Source: REEB481 sp039796915
GTDB taxonomy: Bacteria; Bacteroidota; Bacteroidia; NS11-12g; UBA955
Assembly: GCA_039796915.1 (NCBI GenBank)
Contig: JBDKIU010000044.1
Location: forward strand, 1-17,902
Reading direction: 5' to 3'
Length of the DNA: 17,902 bases
Shown: positions 1-7,346 of the stretch, in pieces
Position numbering within the stretch: position 1 is the stretch's first letter
Layout of the letters: the number at the start of each line of letters is the position of its first letter
Translations under genes and position numbers: made by a program
The notes under the pieces: generated by a model
Databases searched by the model: none
What the model saw: the letters and a program-made list of their open reading frames with translations, nothing else
What the model was told of the DNA's origin: nothing

Positions 1-2
1 CC

Positions 3-1223
3 GCCAATGCACGACGCGGCTGTGCTGCGCTGCAAAATAGTGCTGAACTTAAAGGCAACATTGCCGTTGTTGAACGCGGTGACTGCATTTTCCCGAACAA
101 GGTGCTGAACGCCCAGAATGCCGGTGCTAAAGCGGTGATTGTGGTGAACAACCAGTCAGGTGCGCCTTTTGCCATGAGTGGCAGCGGAAGCGGCGTCAAT
201 ATTCCCGCACTGATGATCAGCCAGGCCAACGGCACCACGCTCTCTTCTTCCATCAGCGCAGGCACGGCAACGGCGACTTTATACGACAGCAGCGCTGCCG
301 GAAAAACTTTTGATTCCGACCTTGACCACGGCGTGATTACCCACGAATACGGTCATGGTGTTTCCAACAGACTTACCTGCGGCCCTGCCAATTCCAATGG
401 CCTGACCAATGCAGAGCAGATGGGCGAGGGCTGGAGCGATTTCTTCTCTTTGTCGTTTACCGCGCGCAAAGGTGATGTTGGTTCTTCACCCAGAGGCATT
501 GGAACCTACCTGCTCGGCCAACCGGTAAGCGGCGCGGGTATCCGCACTTATCCTTACAGCACCAATATGGCTGTGAATCCGCATACATATAACAACATCA
601 GCAGGGCGCTCAGCGGAACAAGGGTATCTCCGCATTATGTCGGAGAAATCTGGTGCAGCACGCTTTGGGATTTATACTGGAACCTGGTTGCACGCTACGG
701 ATTTGATGAAAATCTGAGCACCGGCAAAGGCGGCAACAACATTTGCATTCAGTTGGTGGTTGATGGGATGAAGCTGCAGAAATGCAATCCCGGATTTATC
801 GATGCACGAAACGCCATCCTCAAAGCCGATTCCATCAACAATAAAGGTGCGAACAGCCAGCTGATCTGGGAAACATTTGCACGCAGAGGCATGGGTGTGA
901 AAGCCGATCAGGGTGACGAAGATGATGTGACCGATGGAACGCAGGACTTCAGTGTGCCTTCAGCTACAGGAGTGCAGGAGATTGCGGCTGCAGCCTGGCG
1001 TATGTATCCCAATCCCGCGCATAAAATGGTGTATCTGGAACCGCTGAACAGCATGGGTGCCGTTCATATCCGTTTGATTGATCTGAGCGGTCGTACAGTT
1101 TACGAACAGCGTTTAGCCCAATCTGATGCCCAAATTCCTGTGGATGTGTCGGGGCTGAAATCTGGCATGTATGTGCTTCAGGTAAATGGAAATAACCATT
1201 TCAAAGTGCAGGTTCAGCACTGA
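3..1223 (+). CDS. M36 (fungalysin-like) metallopeptidase with PA domain and T9SS sorting tail, 5' partial
   Basis: This is the 3' part of a secreted zinc metalloprotease. The frame is open from position 3, so its true start lies before the window. The first part is a PA (protease-associated) domain, recognisable by a VVERGDC...KVLNAQNAGAKAV-type stretch. The zinc site HEYGH is encoded at 342-356, and the downstream GEGWSD motif, whose glutamate (426-428) is the expected third zinc ligand, follows about 28 residues later. This HExxH...EGWSD arrangement is typical of M36, and a PA domain inserted before it is common in Bacteroidota homologues. The last ~75 residues, from the YPNP motif near 1005, form a type A T9SS sorting domain, so export through the outer membrane and surface attachment or release are expected. 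The missing 5' part should carry the signal peptide, propeptide and start of the catalytic domain. Family call is strong; the substrate is unknown. Confidence 0.93.
   Translation, partial: ANARRGCAALQNSAELKGNIAVVERGDCIFPNKVLNAQNAGAKAVIVVNNQSGAPFAMSGSGSGVNIPALMISQANGTTLSSSISAGTATATLYDSSAAGKTFDSDLDHGVITHEYGHGVSNRLTCGPANSNGLTNAEQMGEGWSDFFSLSFTARKGDVGSSPRGIGTYLLGQPVSGAGIRTYPYSTNMAVNPHTYNNISRALSGTRVSPHYVGEIWCSTLWDLYWNLVARYGFDENLSTGKGGNNICIQLVVDGMKLQKCNPGFIDARNAILKADSINNKGANSQLIWETFARRGMGVKADQGDEDDVTDGTQDFSVPSATGVQEIAAAAWRMYPNPAHKMVYLEPLNSMGAVHIRLIDLSGRTVYEQRLAQSDAQIPVDVSGLKSGMYVLQVNGNNHFKVQVQH
999..1220 (+). other. Type A T9SS C-terminal sorting domain of the M36 protease
   Basis: The C-terminal ~74 residues begin with a YPNP motif, continue through a beta-rich region with an IDLSGRTVY segment and SGMYVLQV, and end in a short basic/aromatic strand (HFKVQVQH). 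This is the standard layout of the Por secretion tail recognised by the type IX secretion system. It implies a T9SS elsewhere in the genome. Confidence 0.9.
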
Positions 1224-1243
1224 TGAATGAAGAAAAAAGCCAT

Positions 1244-1276
1244 AAAAAAAGCCCCGCCAACAGCGGGGCTTTTTTT
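1244..1276. terminator. Bidirectional intrinsic terminator
   Basis: A perfect 7-bp stem (GCCCCGC at 1251-1257, GCGGGGC at 1263-1269) encloses a 5-nt loop (1258-1262). Seven A residues lie on the left (1244-1250) and seven T residues on the right (1270-1276), so each strand gives a GC hairpin followed by a U-tract. It sits between the convergent M36 protease gene (ends 1223) and the terC-family gene (ends 1306), and should terminate both. Confidence 0.93.
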
Positions 1277-1305
1277 GTTCAGGCGGAATCATCCGCAGGA
1301 ATGTT

Positions 1306-2013
1306 TCAGGTAGTTTTTCTGGTCGCACGCAGGTTAATCATTTCCACAGCAAAAGCAAAAGCCATAGAACTGTAGATGTAACCTTTGTCGAAATGGGCAT
1401 GGAATCCTTCAGCCACCAGCGATACGCCAATCAGGATCAGGAAACTCAGTGCCAGGATTTTGATGGAAGGATGTTTGTTGACAAATCCGGAAATGGGACC
1501 CGCGGCCAGCAGCATCACCACCATACTTAAAAGTACAGCTGTGATCATCACCCAAAGCTGTTTTACCATACCCACGGCAGTAATGACGGAATCAATAGAA
1601 AATACCAGGTTCAGGAGGAATAACTGCAACATCACGTTGCGCACATCTTTGGTTTTCTTCCCGATTTCTTCATCCCGATTGGTTTCCAGCTTCTCGTGGA
1701 TTTCGCGAACGCTCTGGTAAATCAGGAAAATACCACCGCCAAGCAGTACCAGGTCTTTACCGGTGAACGAATAGCTCCATACCTGAAGCAATGGTTCCTG
1801 TAAGGCGAGGATTACAGAAATTCCCAAAAGCATGACAATGCGCACCACCATCCCGATGATCAGTCCGTTGCGGCGCGTGGCAGCCTGGTGTTCCTTGGGT
1901 AATTTCCCCGCCAGGATGGAGATAAAAATGACGTTGTCGATGCCCAGAATAACTTCCAGGATGGTTAAGGTGAGTAATCCGAGAAGGATTTGTGTACTTA
2001 TTTCAAATTCCAT
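1306..2013 (-). CDS. TerC family integral membrane protein
   Basis: This is a 235-residue inner-membrane protein with about seven hydrophobic segments, matching the short TerC/YkoY-type family. Both family signatures are present: LGIDNVIF near residues 23-30 (Asp26, Asn27) and VFSIDSVITAVGM near 136-148 (Asp140, Ser141). A charged cytoplasmic stretch lies between, near residues 102-125. Characterised relatives are linked to tellurite resistance, manganese export and, in Bacillus, metal supply to exported enzymes; the substrate here cannot be read from sequence. The start codon overlaps the 3' end of miaA by 11 nt, so it is probably translationally coupled as the last gene of the operon, which ends at the terminator at 1244-1276. 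The family is clear; the exact role is uncertain. Confidence 0.93.
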   Translation of the reverse strand: MEFEISTQILLGLLTLTILEVILGIDNVIFISILAGKLPKEHQAATRRNGLIIGMVVRIVMLLGISVILALQEPLLQVWSYSFTGKDLVLLGGGIFLIYQSVREIHEKLETNRDEEIGKKTKDVRNVMLQLFLLNLVFSIDSVITAVGMVKQLWVMITAVLLSMVVMLLAAGPISGFVNKHPSIKILALSFLILIGVSLVAEGFHAHFDKGYIYSSMAFAFAVEMINLRATRKTT

Positions 2014-2917
2014 AGGGTTGTGATAATCGTTTCAAAATTAAGTCGGTAGCGGCATTTATGTCGCCGGGATTCAGCCATTCCAGTTCCATTTGGTTTCGGA
2101 ACCAGGTGTATTGACGTTTTGCATAGCGGCGGGTGTTCATGGCGATTAGGTTTTGGGTGGTTTGCAGGTCATAGATTCCGTCGAGGTGCGCAAACATCTC
2201 TGTATAACCTACCGTTTGCAGTGCCGGCAAATGCGACAGATGTTTCACTGCCGCTGCTTCTTCCTTCAATCCGTCGCGCAGCAATTGGGCCGTGCGCTGT
2301 TCAATGTGTTGATATAAGCGTTCCCGGCCCGGATCGATGCCAAATCCCAATACCTGGAAGTTGTTTTCTTTCCGTTTACCCTGCCGTAGTGCCGATAAAG
2401 GTTGTCCTGTGGCAAGAACCAATTCCAATGCCCGTTGAACCCGGCGTGGATTGTCGGTAGCAACCTGTGCTGCCGCTTCAGGATCCCGGCGCAGCAGCAG
2501 CTCCAGCTGATCCTGTGGCTCCAGGTGGCGAATGGTTTCCTGTAAGGCTTCCGGGATTTCCGGAAGTGCGTCGAATCCTTCCGTGAGTGCGCGGATGTAC
2601 AAACCACTTCCGCCCACGGCAATAACCACCGGTTGTTTTTCAAACAGCTTGGCCAGCAGTTCACCAGCTTCCGCAGCATAATTACCGGCGTTGAGCGGTG
2701 TTGTGACCGACCGGTCGGCAATGAAATAATGTCGGGCCCTGGATAATTCTTCTGCGGTTGGACGAGCCACACCGATATTCAGTTCCTGATAAAACTGTCG
2801 AGAATCTGTAGAGATGATGGGAATGCCGCCCAGCTGTTCCGATAAAGCTACAGCCAGGGCTGTTTTTCCTCCGGCCGTAGGACCGGCAATCAACAACAGC
2901 GTGGGCCGTTCAGCCAT
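2003..2917 (-). CDS. miaA: tRNA dimethylallyltransferase (tRNA isopentenyltransferase)
   Basis: MiaA transfers a dimethylallyl group from DMAPP to N6 of adenosine 37 in tRNAs that read UNN codons. The 304-residue length is normal. The P-loop GPTAGGKT is at residues 12-19 (the usual Ser is Gly here) and the DSRQ motif with the catalytic Asp is at 38-41, followed by the NIG and RP elements that bind substrate. Downstream are FGIDPGRERLYQ, the QTVGYTE equivalent of the usual QAIGYKE, and TRRYAKRQYTWFR close to the C-terminus. It begins 5 nt after the pRiA4b-like gene and overlaps the terC-family gene by 11 nt, indicating a three-gene transcript. The DMAPP substrate connects loosely with the isoprenoid gene at 15515, but they are not adjacent. 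Confidence 0.97.
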   Translation of the reverse strand: MAERPTLLLIAGPTAGGKTALAVALSEQLGGIPIISTDSRQFYQELNIGVARPTAEELSRARHYFIADRSVTTPLNAGNYAAEAGELLAKLFEKQPVVIAVGGSGLYIRALTEGFDALPEIPEALQETIRHLEPQDQLELLLRRDPEAAAQVATDNPRRVQRALELVLATGQPLSALRQGKRKENNFQVLGFGIDPGRERLYQHIEQRTAQLLRDGLKEEAAAVKHLSHLPALQTVGYTEMFAHLDGIYDLQTTQNLIAMNTRRYAKRQYTWFRNQMELEWLNPGDINAATDLILKRLSQPYGI

Positions 2918-2922
2918 GTGAA

Positions 2923-3555
2923 TCAGCGCTCTTCTTCCTCGTGGAAGCCGCCGCCCAGCTCGCCTTCATCGTATTCGTCACTGTCGCCGAAGCCAAGGTC
3001 GTCATCATCATCGTCGTCCTCATCATCCACGAGCAGTTCTTCCTCGGCAGCAGGGCCATCGCCTTTACGGCCGGCAATCATACGTGCAGCGAGTTCTTCA
3101 AACTCTGCATCATCTACGATTTTAAAGCGGCTGGCACCTTCATGTTGTCTGGGCGCTTTACCCAGGGAACGAAACAGGCAGGGATAGGTTTTCCCTTTTT
3201 CGTCTTCCAGAATTTGCGTCAGCTCGCAGTATAAAGTCCACATCTGGATGAAGTCATATACGTACACAAAGCGCTGATGCGGATCGTTTACGTAATCGCG
3301 CATGCGCGCATCCTTCATCAGCGGCTTGGGTTCAGCCTGATCACTTTCTTCCAGACCCATATCCACCAGCGTAACTTCCAGACGCTTCTTCCAGTTGTCG
3401 TCGCTCATATAAAAAGAGGCAGGCTCTTTCTTGTCGAAGCCAATAGAATCCAGGATGCAGTTGTGGAAATCCAGGAAGGTGTTGGAAGACTGCACATCAA
3501 TCCAGCGGACAATGTCTTCATCTTCTTCAAACCAGACTTTAAATCGGTAAATCAT
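2923..3555 (-). CDS. pRiA4b ORF-3-like (IS1096 TnpR-like) family protein with acidic tail
   Basis: This 210-residue protein has two parts. Residues 1 to ~165 resemble the pRiA4b ORF-3 / 'IS1096 element passenger TnpR' family, which is widespread in Bacteroidota chromosomes and has no settled function. The matching features are the opening YRFKVWFEE, TFLDFHNCILDSIGFD, FYMSDDNWKK, and a VYDFIQMWTLYCEL stretch ahead of a DEKGKTYPC segment. Residues ~170-210 are low-complexity and strongly acidic, including ten consecutive Asp/Glu residues (177-186). Despite the family name there is no transposon context. It is the first gene of an operon with miaA and the terC-family gene, with a TAATTTTG promoter box 13 nt before its start. 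Membership is fairly sure; function is unknown. Confidence 0.85.
   Translation of the reverse strand: MIYRFKVWFEEDEDIVRWIDVQSSNTFLDFHNCILDSIGFDKKEPASFYMSDDNWKKRLEVTLVDMGLEESDQAEPKPLMKDARMRDYVNDPHQRFVYVYDFIQMWTLYCELTQILEDEKGKTYPCLFRSLGKAPRQHEGASRFKIVDDAEFEELAARMIAGRKGDGPAAEEELLVDDEDDDDDDDLGFGDSDEYDEGELGGGFHEEEER
2998..3027 (-). repeat. GAT/GAC-type trinucleotide tract encoding ten acidic residues
   Basis: Ten consecutive codons of the pRiA4b-like gene (Asp-Asp-Glu then seven Asp) form a near-perfect trinucleotide repeat, GTC/ATC on the plus strand. Slippage here would change tail length in frame. Confidence 0.8.
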
Positions 3556-3568
3556 GGGTAATGGAGCA

Positions 3569-3576
3569 CAAAATTA
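3569..3576 (-). promoter_or_regulatory. Bacteroidota -7 promoter box (TAATTTTG)
   Basis: Read on the minus strand this is TAATTTTG, a full match to the Bacteroidota TAnnTTTG element. It ends 13 nt before the ATG of the pRiA4b-like gene. I see no clear -33 TTG element. It is one of a divergent pair with the box at 3619-3626. Confidence 0.6.
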
Positions 3577-3618
3577 AGCGCTTTCTGCAGCATATACCAT
3601 GCCTGCGGACTTACGGAT

Positions 3619-3626
3619 TATTTTTG
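3619..3626 (+). promoter_or_regulatory. Bacteroidota -7 promoter box (TATTTTTG) of the GroES-like gene
   Basis: TATTTTTG matches TAnnTTTG exactly and is followed by C, as in many Bacteroidota promoters. It ends 5 nt before the ATG at 3632, so the transcript would have almost no leader. This placement argues against the upstream in-frame ATG at 3599, which would lie ahead of the promoter. Confidence 0.6.
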
Positions 3627-3631
3627 CGACG

Positions 3632-4015
3632 ATGTCACTGGAACTAGATGCAGACGCGCTCAAGAAGATCATCCTGGTAGGCGACCGAATCCTGATCAAG
3701 CCTTTGGCGCCCAGGGAAAAAACGGGAAGTGGATTGTTTTTACCTCCGGGAGTTGTTGCTCAGGAACCCATCATTTCCGGTTATGTGGTGAAAGTGGGAC
3801 CCGGCTATCCCATACCGGCACTGATGGATCCGGAAGAATCCTGGAAGCCTCGTCATCAGGAAGTGCAGTATTTGCCGCTGCAGCCGGTAGAAGGTGATTT
3901 GGCGGTTTTTCTTCAGAAGAATGCCTGGGAAGTGGAATTCAATAAAGAACAATATGCCATCGTTCCCCAGAATGCCATCCTGATGCTGGTGCGCGACGAG
4001 GAACTGTTGGGCTGA
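3632..4015 (+). CDS. GroES-like co-chaperonin family protein
   Basis: A 127-residue protein with the GroES beta-barrel pattern: VGDRILIKPL at residues ~16-25, a mobile-loop-like segment EKTGSGLFLPPG at ~29-40, SGYVVKVGPG at ~49-58, then EGDLAVF and a C-terminal strand AILMLVRDEE. It is longer than canonical GroES (about 95 residues) because of extra sequence after the VGPG turn, around residues 59-85, and an N-terminal extension. The usual I-V-L chaperonin-binding tripeptide reads L-F-L. No groEL lies in the window, so this is probably a second, free-standing GroES homologue of the type seen in other Bacteroidota. I chose ATG 3632 over 3599 because a promoter box lies between them and homology begins after it. 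Whether it works with GroEL is unknown. Confidence 0.88.
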   Translation: MSLELDADALKKIILVGDRILIKPLAPREKTGSGLFLPPGVVAQEPIISGYVVKVGPGYPIPALMDPEESWKPRHQEVQYLPLQPVEGDLAVFLQKNAWEVEFNKEQYAIVPQNAILMLVRDEELLG

Positions 4016-4041
4016 ACAGGAGAAAAGCTGCGCAAGCTGTT

Positions 4042-4049
4042 TATTTTTG
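4042..4049 (+). promoter_or_regulatory. Bacteroidota -7 promoter box (TATTTTTG) of the aminotransferase gene
   Basis: An exact TAnnTTTG match that ends 1 nt before ATG 4051 and 4 nt before the in-frame ATG 4054. A transcript starting just past the box would be leaderless, and ATG 4054 may be the true start. The GroES-like gene ends only 26 nt upstream, so read-through from it is also possible. Confidence 0.55.
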
Positions 4050-4050
4050 A

Positions 4051-5220
4051 ATGATGCAATTTCAGGGAAACCTTCCTACCAAGCTGCCGCTGGCCGGAAC
4101 AACCATCTTCACGGTAATGTCGGCCATGGCGCGTGAACATCAGGCATTGAATATGGCGCAGGGATTTCCTGATTTCCCTTGTTCGCCAAAGCTCATCAGC
4201 CTGGTGAACCACTACATGACTCAGGGCCTGAACCAATATGCGCCCATGCCTGGTGTGCCGGCGCTGCGTCAGAAATTGTCGGACAAAGTTGCGCACATGT
4301 ATTCCGCTTCTTACGATCCGGAAGTGGAAATCACCATCGTGCCCGGAGCTACCATTGGTTTGTATGCAGCCATCAGTGCCGTGGTGCGCGAAAATGATGA
4401 AGTCATCATCATCGAACCGGCCTACGATTCCTATGCCCCCGCCGTGGAAATGAACGGGGGCAAGCCGGTATTTGTGAAATTGAATCCGCATGATTTCTCG
4501 GTGGACTGGAATGAGGTGAAAAACCGCATCAACTTCCGCACGCGGCTCATCATCATCAACAGCCCGCATAATCCCACCGGCGCCGTTTTGAGTGCCGCCG
4601 ATTTGCTCAAGCTGGAAAAACTGGTTGAAAATACCGACATCGTCATCCTGAGCGATGAAGTGTACGAACACATCATCTTCGATGGACTGGAACATCAGAG
4701 CGTTGCCCGGTTTCCAAAGCTGGCTGCGCGCAGCTTCATCGTGGGTTCTTTCGGAAAAACCTACCACAATACCGGATGGAAGATGGGCTTTGTGCTGGCT
4801 CCGGAAAACCTGACCCAGGAATTCCGTAAAATCTATCAATACATGGCTTTTGCAGCCAATACGCCCATTCAGCATGCCCTGGCCGATTATCTGGATGAAG
4901 TGGATGATTACCTCAAATTGCCCCAGTTTTACCAGCAAAAGCGCGATTACTTCCGCAGCCTGCTGAAGGGAACCCGATTTAAGCTTTATCCCTGTCAGGG
5001 AACCTATTTCCAGCTCTTGGGCTATGAGAAAATCAGCCGGGAGCCCGACACAGAAATTGCCCGATCCTGGATTCGTGAACACAAAATAGCGTCCATACCC
5101 GTTTCGGTGTTCTACCGCGATAAATCTGACCATCATTTGCTGCGGTTCTGTTTTGCCAAGGAAGATGCCACCCTCGAACAGGCTGCGAAGTTGCTCAGCC
5201 GCATTTCCGATGCTGTATGA
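4051..5220 (+). CDS. PLP-dependent aminotransferase, methionine/glutamine transaminase type (YbdL/GTK-like)
   Basis: A 389-residue fold-type I aminotransferase (class I/II) of normal family length. Visible motifs are QGFPDFP (38-43), NQYAPMPG (61-68), NSPHNPTG (170-177) carrying the PLP-contacting Asn, SDEVYEH (201-207) with its Asp and Tyr, and SFGKTYHNTGWK (233-244) in which Lys236 should form the Schiff base with PLP. The SFGKTYH-TGWK-G pattern is characteristic of the YbdL / glutamine transaminase K / kynurenine aminotransferase branch, which uses methionine, glutamine and aromatic amino acids. The ATGA overlap with the downstream omega-amidase gene supports a glutamine-dependent role: transamination by glutamine gives 2-oxoglutaramate, which the amidase removes. 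That could regenerate methionine from its keto acid. Two ATGs (4051, 4054) are possible starts. Exact substrate preference is inferred. Confidence 0.93.
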   Translation: MMQFQGNLPTKLPLAGTTIFTVMSAMAREHQALNMAQGFPDFPCSPKLISLVNHYMTQGLNQYAPMPGVPALRQKLSDKVAHMYSASYDPEVEITIVPGATIGLYAAISAVVRENDEVIIIEPAYDSYAPAVEMNGGKPVFVKLNPHDFSVDWNEVKNRINFRTRLIIINSPHNPTGAVLSAADLLKLEKLVENTDIVILSDEVYEHIIFDGLEHQSVARFPKLAARSFIVGSFGKTYHNTGWKMGFVLAPENLTQEFRKIYQYMAFAANTPIQHALADYLDEVDDYLKLPQFYQQKRDYFRSLLKGTRFKLYPCQGTYFQLLGYEKISREPDTEIARSWIREHKIASIPVSVFYRDKSDHHLLRFCFAKEDATLEQAAKLLSRISDAV

Positions 5221-5996
5221 AACCCTTGAACATAGCGCTGGTACAGATGGCGCTGGCCTGGGAGCAGGAGGAAGTAAATCTTGGACGTGCCGAGGCGCTG
5301 CTTACGGCCAATCCCGGCGCTGATTTGTACGTGCTTCCTGAAATGTTCTCTTCGGGTTTTTCCATGCGCCCGGAACTATTTGCCGCCAGCATGGAAGGGC
5401 GTGCAGTGCAGTGCATGAAGGATTGGGCAGCCCGACTGGATGCCGCCGTGGCGGGTTCGCTGATGATGCGGCATGAAGACGGGTTTGTCAACCGCTTCCT
5501 GTTTGTGTTTCCCGATGGCAAACTTCAGTATTACGATAAAAAACACCTGTTCAGTCTGGGCAGCGAACACCGGCATTATCAGCCCGGTCATACGCAAACC
5601 ATCGTGGAATGGCGCGACTGGCGTATTGCTTTATATGTTTGTTACGACCTGCGTTTTCCGGAATGGTGCCGCAACCGAAATGATGCACATCTGGCGTTGT
5701 TTACCGCCAACTGGCCGGATACACGCATCAAACACTGGGATATTCTGTTGCCGGCCCGCGCCGTGGAGAACCAATTTTTTGTGGCCGGGGTAAACCGCGT
5801 GGGTGTGGATGGAAATGGCGTGGCCCACAGCGGACATTCCGCACTGTACGATTATGCAGGAACAAACTTATGCCGGGCGCTGGATGGGGAAGAAACCATC
5901 CTCAAAGCCTCACTGAATCCCGACGCGCTGAAGCTGTATCGCAGGCAGTTGCCGTTTTTGAAGGATGCCCATGCTTTTCACTTTGCAGCCGAATGA
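5217..5996 (+). CDS. Carbon-nitrogen hydrolase, probable omega-amidase (YafV/Nit2-like)
   Basis: A 259-residue nitrilase-superfamily amidase. The catalytic triad is readable: Glu42 in LPEMF, Lys108 in YDKKHLF, and Cys142 in VCYDLRFPEW. The SSGFSM stretch after Glu42 and YDKKHLFSLG-EHRHY are typical of the YafV/Nit2 omega-amidase group, which hydrolyses 2-oxoglutaramate and 2-oxosuccinamate to 2-oxoglutarate or oxaloacetate plus ammonia. No signal peptide is seen, so it should be cytosolic. The start ATG overlaps the stop of the aminotransferase gene (ATGA), showing translational coupling. Together they look like a transaminase plus omega-amidase module that pulls glutamine-driven transamination forward. 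Family is certain; the omega-amidase assignment rests on motif style and context. Confidence 0.93.
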   Translation: MKPLNIALVQMALAWEQEEVNLGRAEALLTANPGADLYVLPEMFSSGFSMRPELFAASMEGRAVQCMKDWAARLDAAVAGSLMMRHEDGFVNRFLFVFPDGKLQYYDKKHLFSLGSEHRHYQPGHTQTIVEWRDWRIALYVCYDLRFPEWCRNRNDAHLALFTANWPDTRIKHWDILLPARAVENQFFVAGVNRVGVDGNGVAHSGHSALYDYAGTNLCRALDGEETILKASLNPDALKLYRRQLPFLKDAHAFHFAAE

Positions 5997-6053
5997 AATT
6001 TCTACCAAAAAGTTAATGGTGAAATTCATTCCGGCAAAGCGCCTGCTTCTGGC

Positions 6054-6060
6054 TATTTTG
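6054..6060 (+). promoter_or_regulatory. Probable -7 promoter box (TATTTTG variant) of the CoA-transferase gene
   Basis: TATTTTG followed by C is one base shorter than TAnnTTTG. It ends 5 nt before the GTG start at 6066. It lies in the 69-nt gap after the omega-amidase gene, suggesting that the next gene has its own start of transcription. Confidence 0.4.
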
Positions 6061-6065
6061 CAGCG

Positions 6066-7346
6066 GTGAAACCGGCATATCTAACGGCGGCAGAGGCCAT
6101 CAGCGCTGTAAAAAGCGGCGACAGGGTTTTTATTCAGGGCAGCGCAGCTACACCGCTTACGCTTACCCGCGCACTTGCAGCAAGGGCCGCGGAATTAAAA
6201 CAGGTTGAACTGGTGGCCATCAGTACCTTTGGTGACATGGGATTGCCAGTAACGGCACATCCAGAAAGTTTCTACATCAATTCACTCTTCGTTTCCGCCA
6301 ATGTGCGCGATGCCGTGAACGGGGAACATGGCGATTATATCCCGGTGTTTTTGTCTGAAATCAGCCGCCTTTTTGATCGTGGCATTTTGCCCCTGGATGT
6401 GGCACTGGTTCATGTTTCCCCGCCAGATAAACACGGATATTGTTCCTTGGGAGTTTCTGTAGATGTGGCGCGCAGTGCCGTGAAAAACGCCAAATACGTC
6501 ATCGCGCAGGTGAATCCCAACATGCCGCGTACCCTTGGCGATGGCCTGGTGCATATCCGTGAACTGCATGCCCTGGTTTCTTGTGAAGATTCCTTGCCAG
6601 AATGTTCTTATGCCGGAGCGGGAAGTGAAGTGGAACGAAAGATTGGAAAAAATGTGGCCGCATTGATTGAAGATGGCGCTACCCTGCAAATGGGCATTGG
6701 CAGCGTGCCCGATGCGGTGCTGCATGAGTTGTCAGGCCACCGCGACCTGGGCATCCATACCGAAATGTTCTCGGACGGCGTGGTAGAATTGCTGCAAAGA
6801 GGTGTGATCACCAACCGTTTCAAAAGAAAACACCGCCGCAAAGTGGTGGCCTCGTTTGCGTTCGGCAGCAAATGGTTATACGATTTCATCGACGATAATC
6901 CTGGTTTTGCCTTTCTGGAAGCTGATTATGTGAATGATCCGGACGTCATCAAAAGAAATCCGAAGGTGGTGGCCATCAACAGCGCCATCGAGGTTGATTT
7001 TACCGGACAGGTTTGTGCCGATTCTATTGGTATTCTGCAGTATTCAGGTGTGGGCGGACAAATGGATTTTATGCGCGGTGCGGCTTTGTCGGAAGGCGGA
7101 AAACCCATCATCGCCATGCCTTCTACTACACATCAGGGCACTTCGCGAATAGTACCCTTTCTGAAACAAGGCGCCGGCGTAGTCACCACACGGGCGCACG
7201 TGCATTATGTAGTTACCGAGCACGGAACTGCTTATGTGTTTGGCAAGAACCTGAAGCAACGCGCCTACGCCTTGCTTGACATTGCACATCCTGACCACAG
7301 AAACAGCCTGGAAGAGGAAATTTTCCGACGTTTCGGCAAGCGCTAA
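6066..7346 (+). CDS. Acetyl-CoA hydrolase/transferase family (class I CoA-transferase, Cat1/4-hydroxybutyrate type)
   Basis: A 426-residue cytosolic enzyme of the acetyl-CoA hydrolase / 4-hydroxybutyrate CoA-transferase family, full length. The N-terminal half contains AAEAISAVKSGDRVFIQG and HVSPPDKHGYCSLG (~116-129), typical of the acyl-CoA-binding half. The C-terminal half has QMGIGSVPDAV (~208-218) followed by GIHTEMFSDG (229-238), where Glu233 is the expected catalytic residue that forms the glutamyl-CoA thioester. A glycine-rich YSGVGGQMDF and the PSTTHQGTSRIVPF stretch complete the fold. The start is GTG, supported by the promoter-like TATTTTGC just upstream and by the family N-terminus; I see no in-frame ATG close by. 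It moves CoA between acyl groups, for example acetate/succinate or butyrate-type acids; which acid cannot be decided here. Confidence 0.92.
   Translation: MKPAYLTAAEAISAVKSGDRVFIQGSAATPLTLTRALAARAAELKQVELVAISTFGDMGLPVTAHPESFYINSLFVSANVRDAVNGEHGDYIPVFLSEISRLFDRGILPLDVALVHVSPPDKHGYCSLGVSVDVARSAVKNAKYVIAQVNPNMPRTLGDGLVHIRELHALVSCEDSLPECSYAGAGSEVERKIGKNVAALIEDGATLQMGIGSVPDAVLHELSGHRDLGIHTEMFSDGVVELLQRGVITNRFKRKHRRKVVASFAFGSKWLYDFIDDNPGFAFLEADYVNDPDVIKRNPKVVAINSAIEVDFTGQVCADSIGILQYSGVGGQMDFMRGAALSEGGKPIIAMPSTTHQGTSRIVPFLKQGAGVVTTRAHVHYVVTEHGTAYVFGKNLKQRAYALLDIAHPDHRNSLEEEIFRRFGKR

Noticed and set aside
102..104. GTG at 102 as start of the M36 protease
   Set aside because: The same frame is open from position 3 and the PA domain already runs upstream of 102, so the gene enters from outside the window.
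2923..3555. Mobile element suggested by the pRiA4b ORF-3 / IS1096 TnpR name
   Set aside because: No transposase, terminal inverted repeats or target duplication are visible, and the gene is in an operon with miaA; the family name is historical.
3599..3631. Upstream ATG 3599 as the start of the GroES-like gene
   Set aside because: The extension overlaps the TATTTTTG promoter box and has no resemblance to GroES.
4026..4048. Possible terminator after the GroES-like gene (AGCT/AGCT with a T-rich run)
   Set aside because: The stem has only four pairs and cannot be extended without a mismatch; the T-rich run is better explained as the promoter box of the next gene.
3913..5136. 407-codon open frame on the minus strand opposite the aminotransferase gene
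   Set aside because: It lies wholly antisense to well-supported genes, its product is low in recognisable motifs and rich in His/Gln/Arg as expected of a shadow frame, and it has no promoter or partner.
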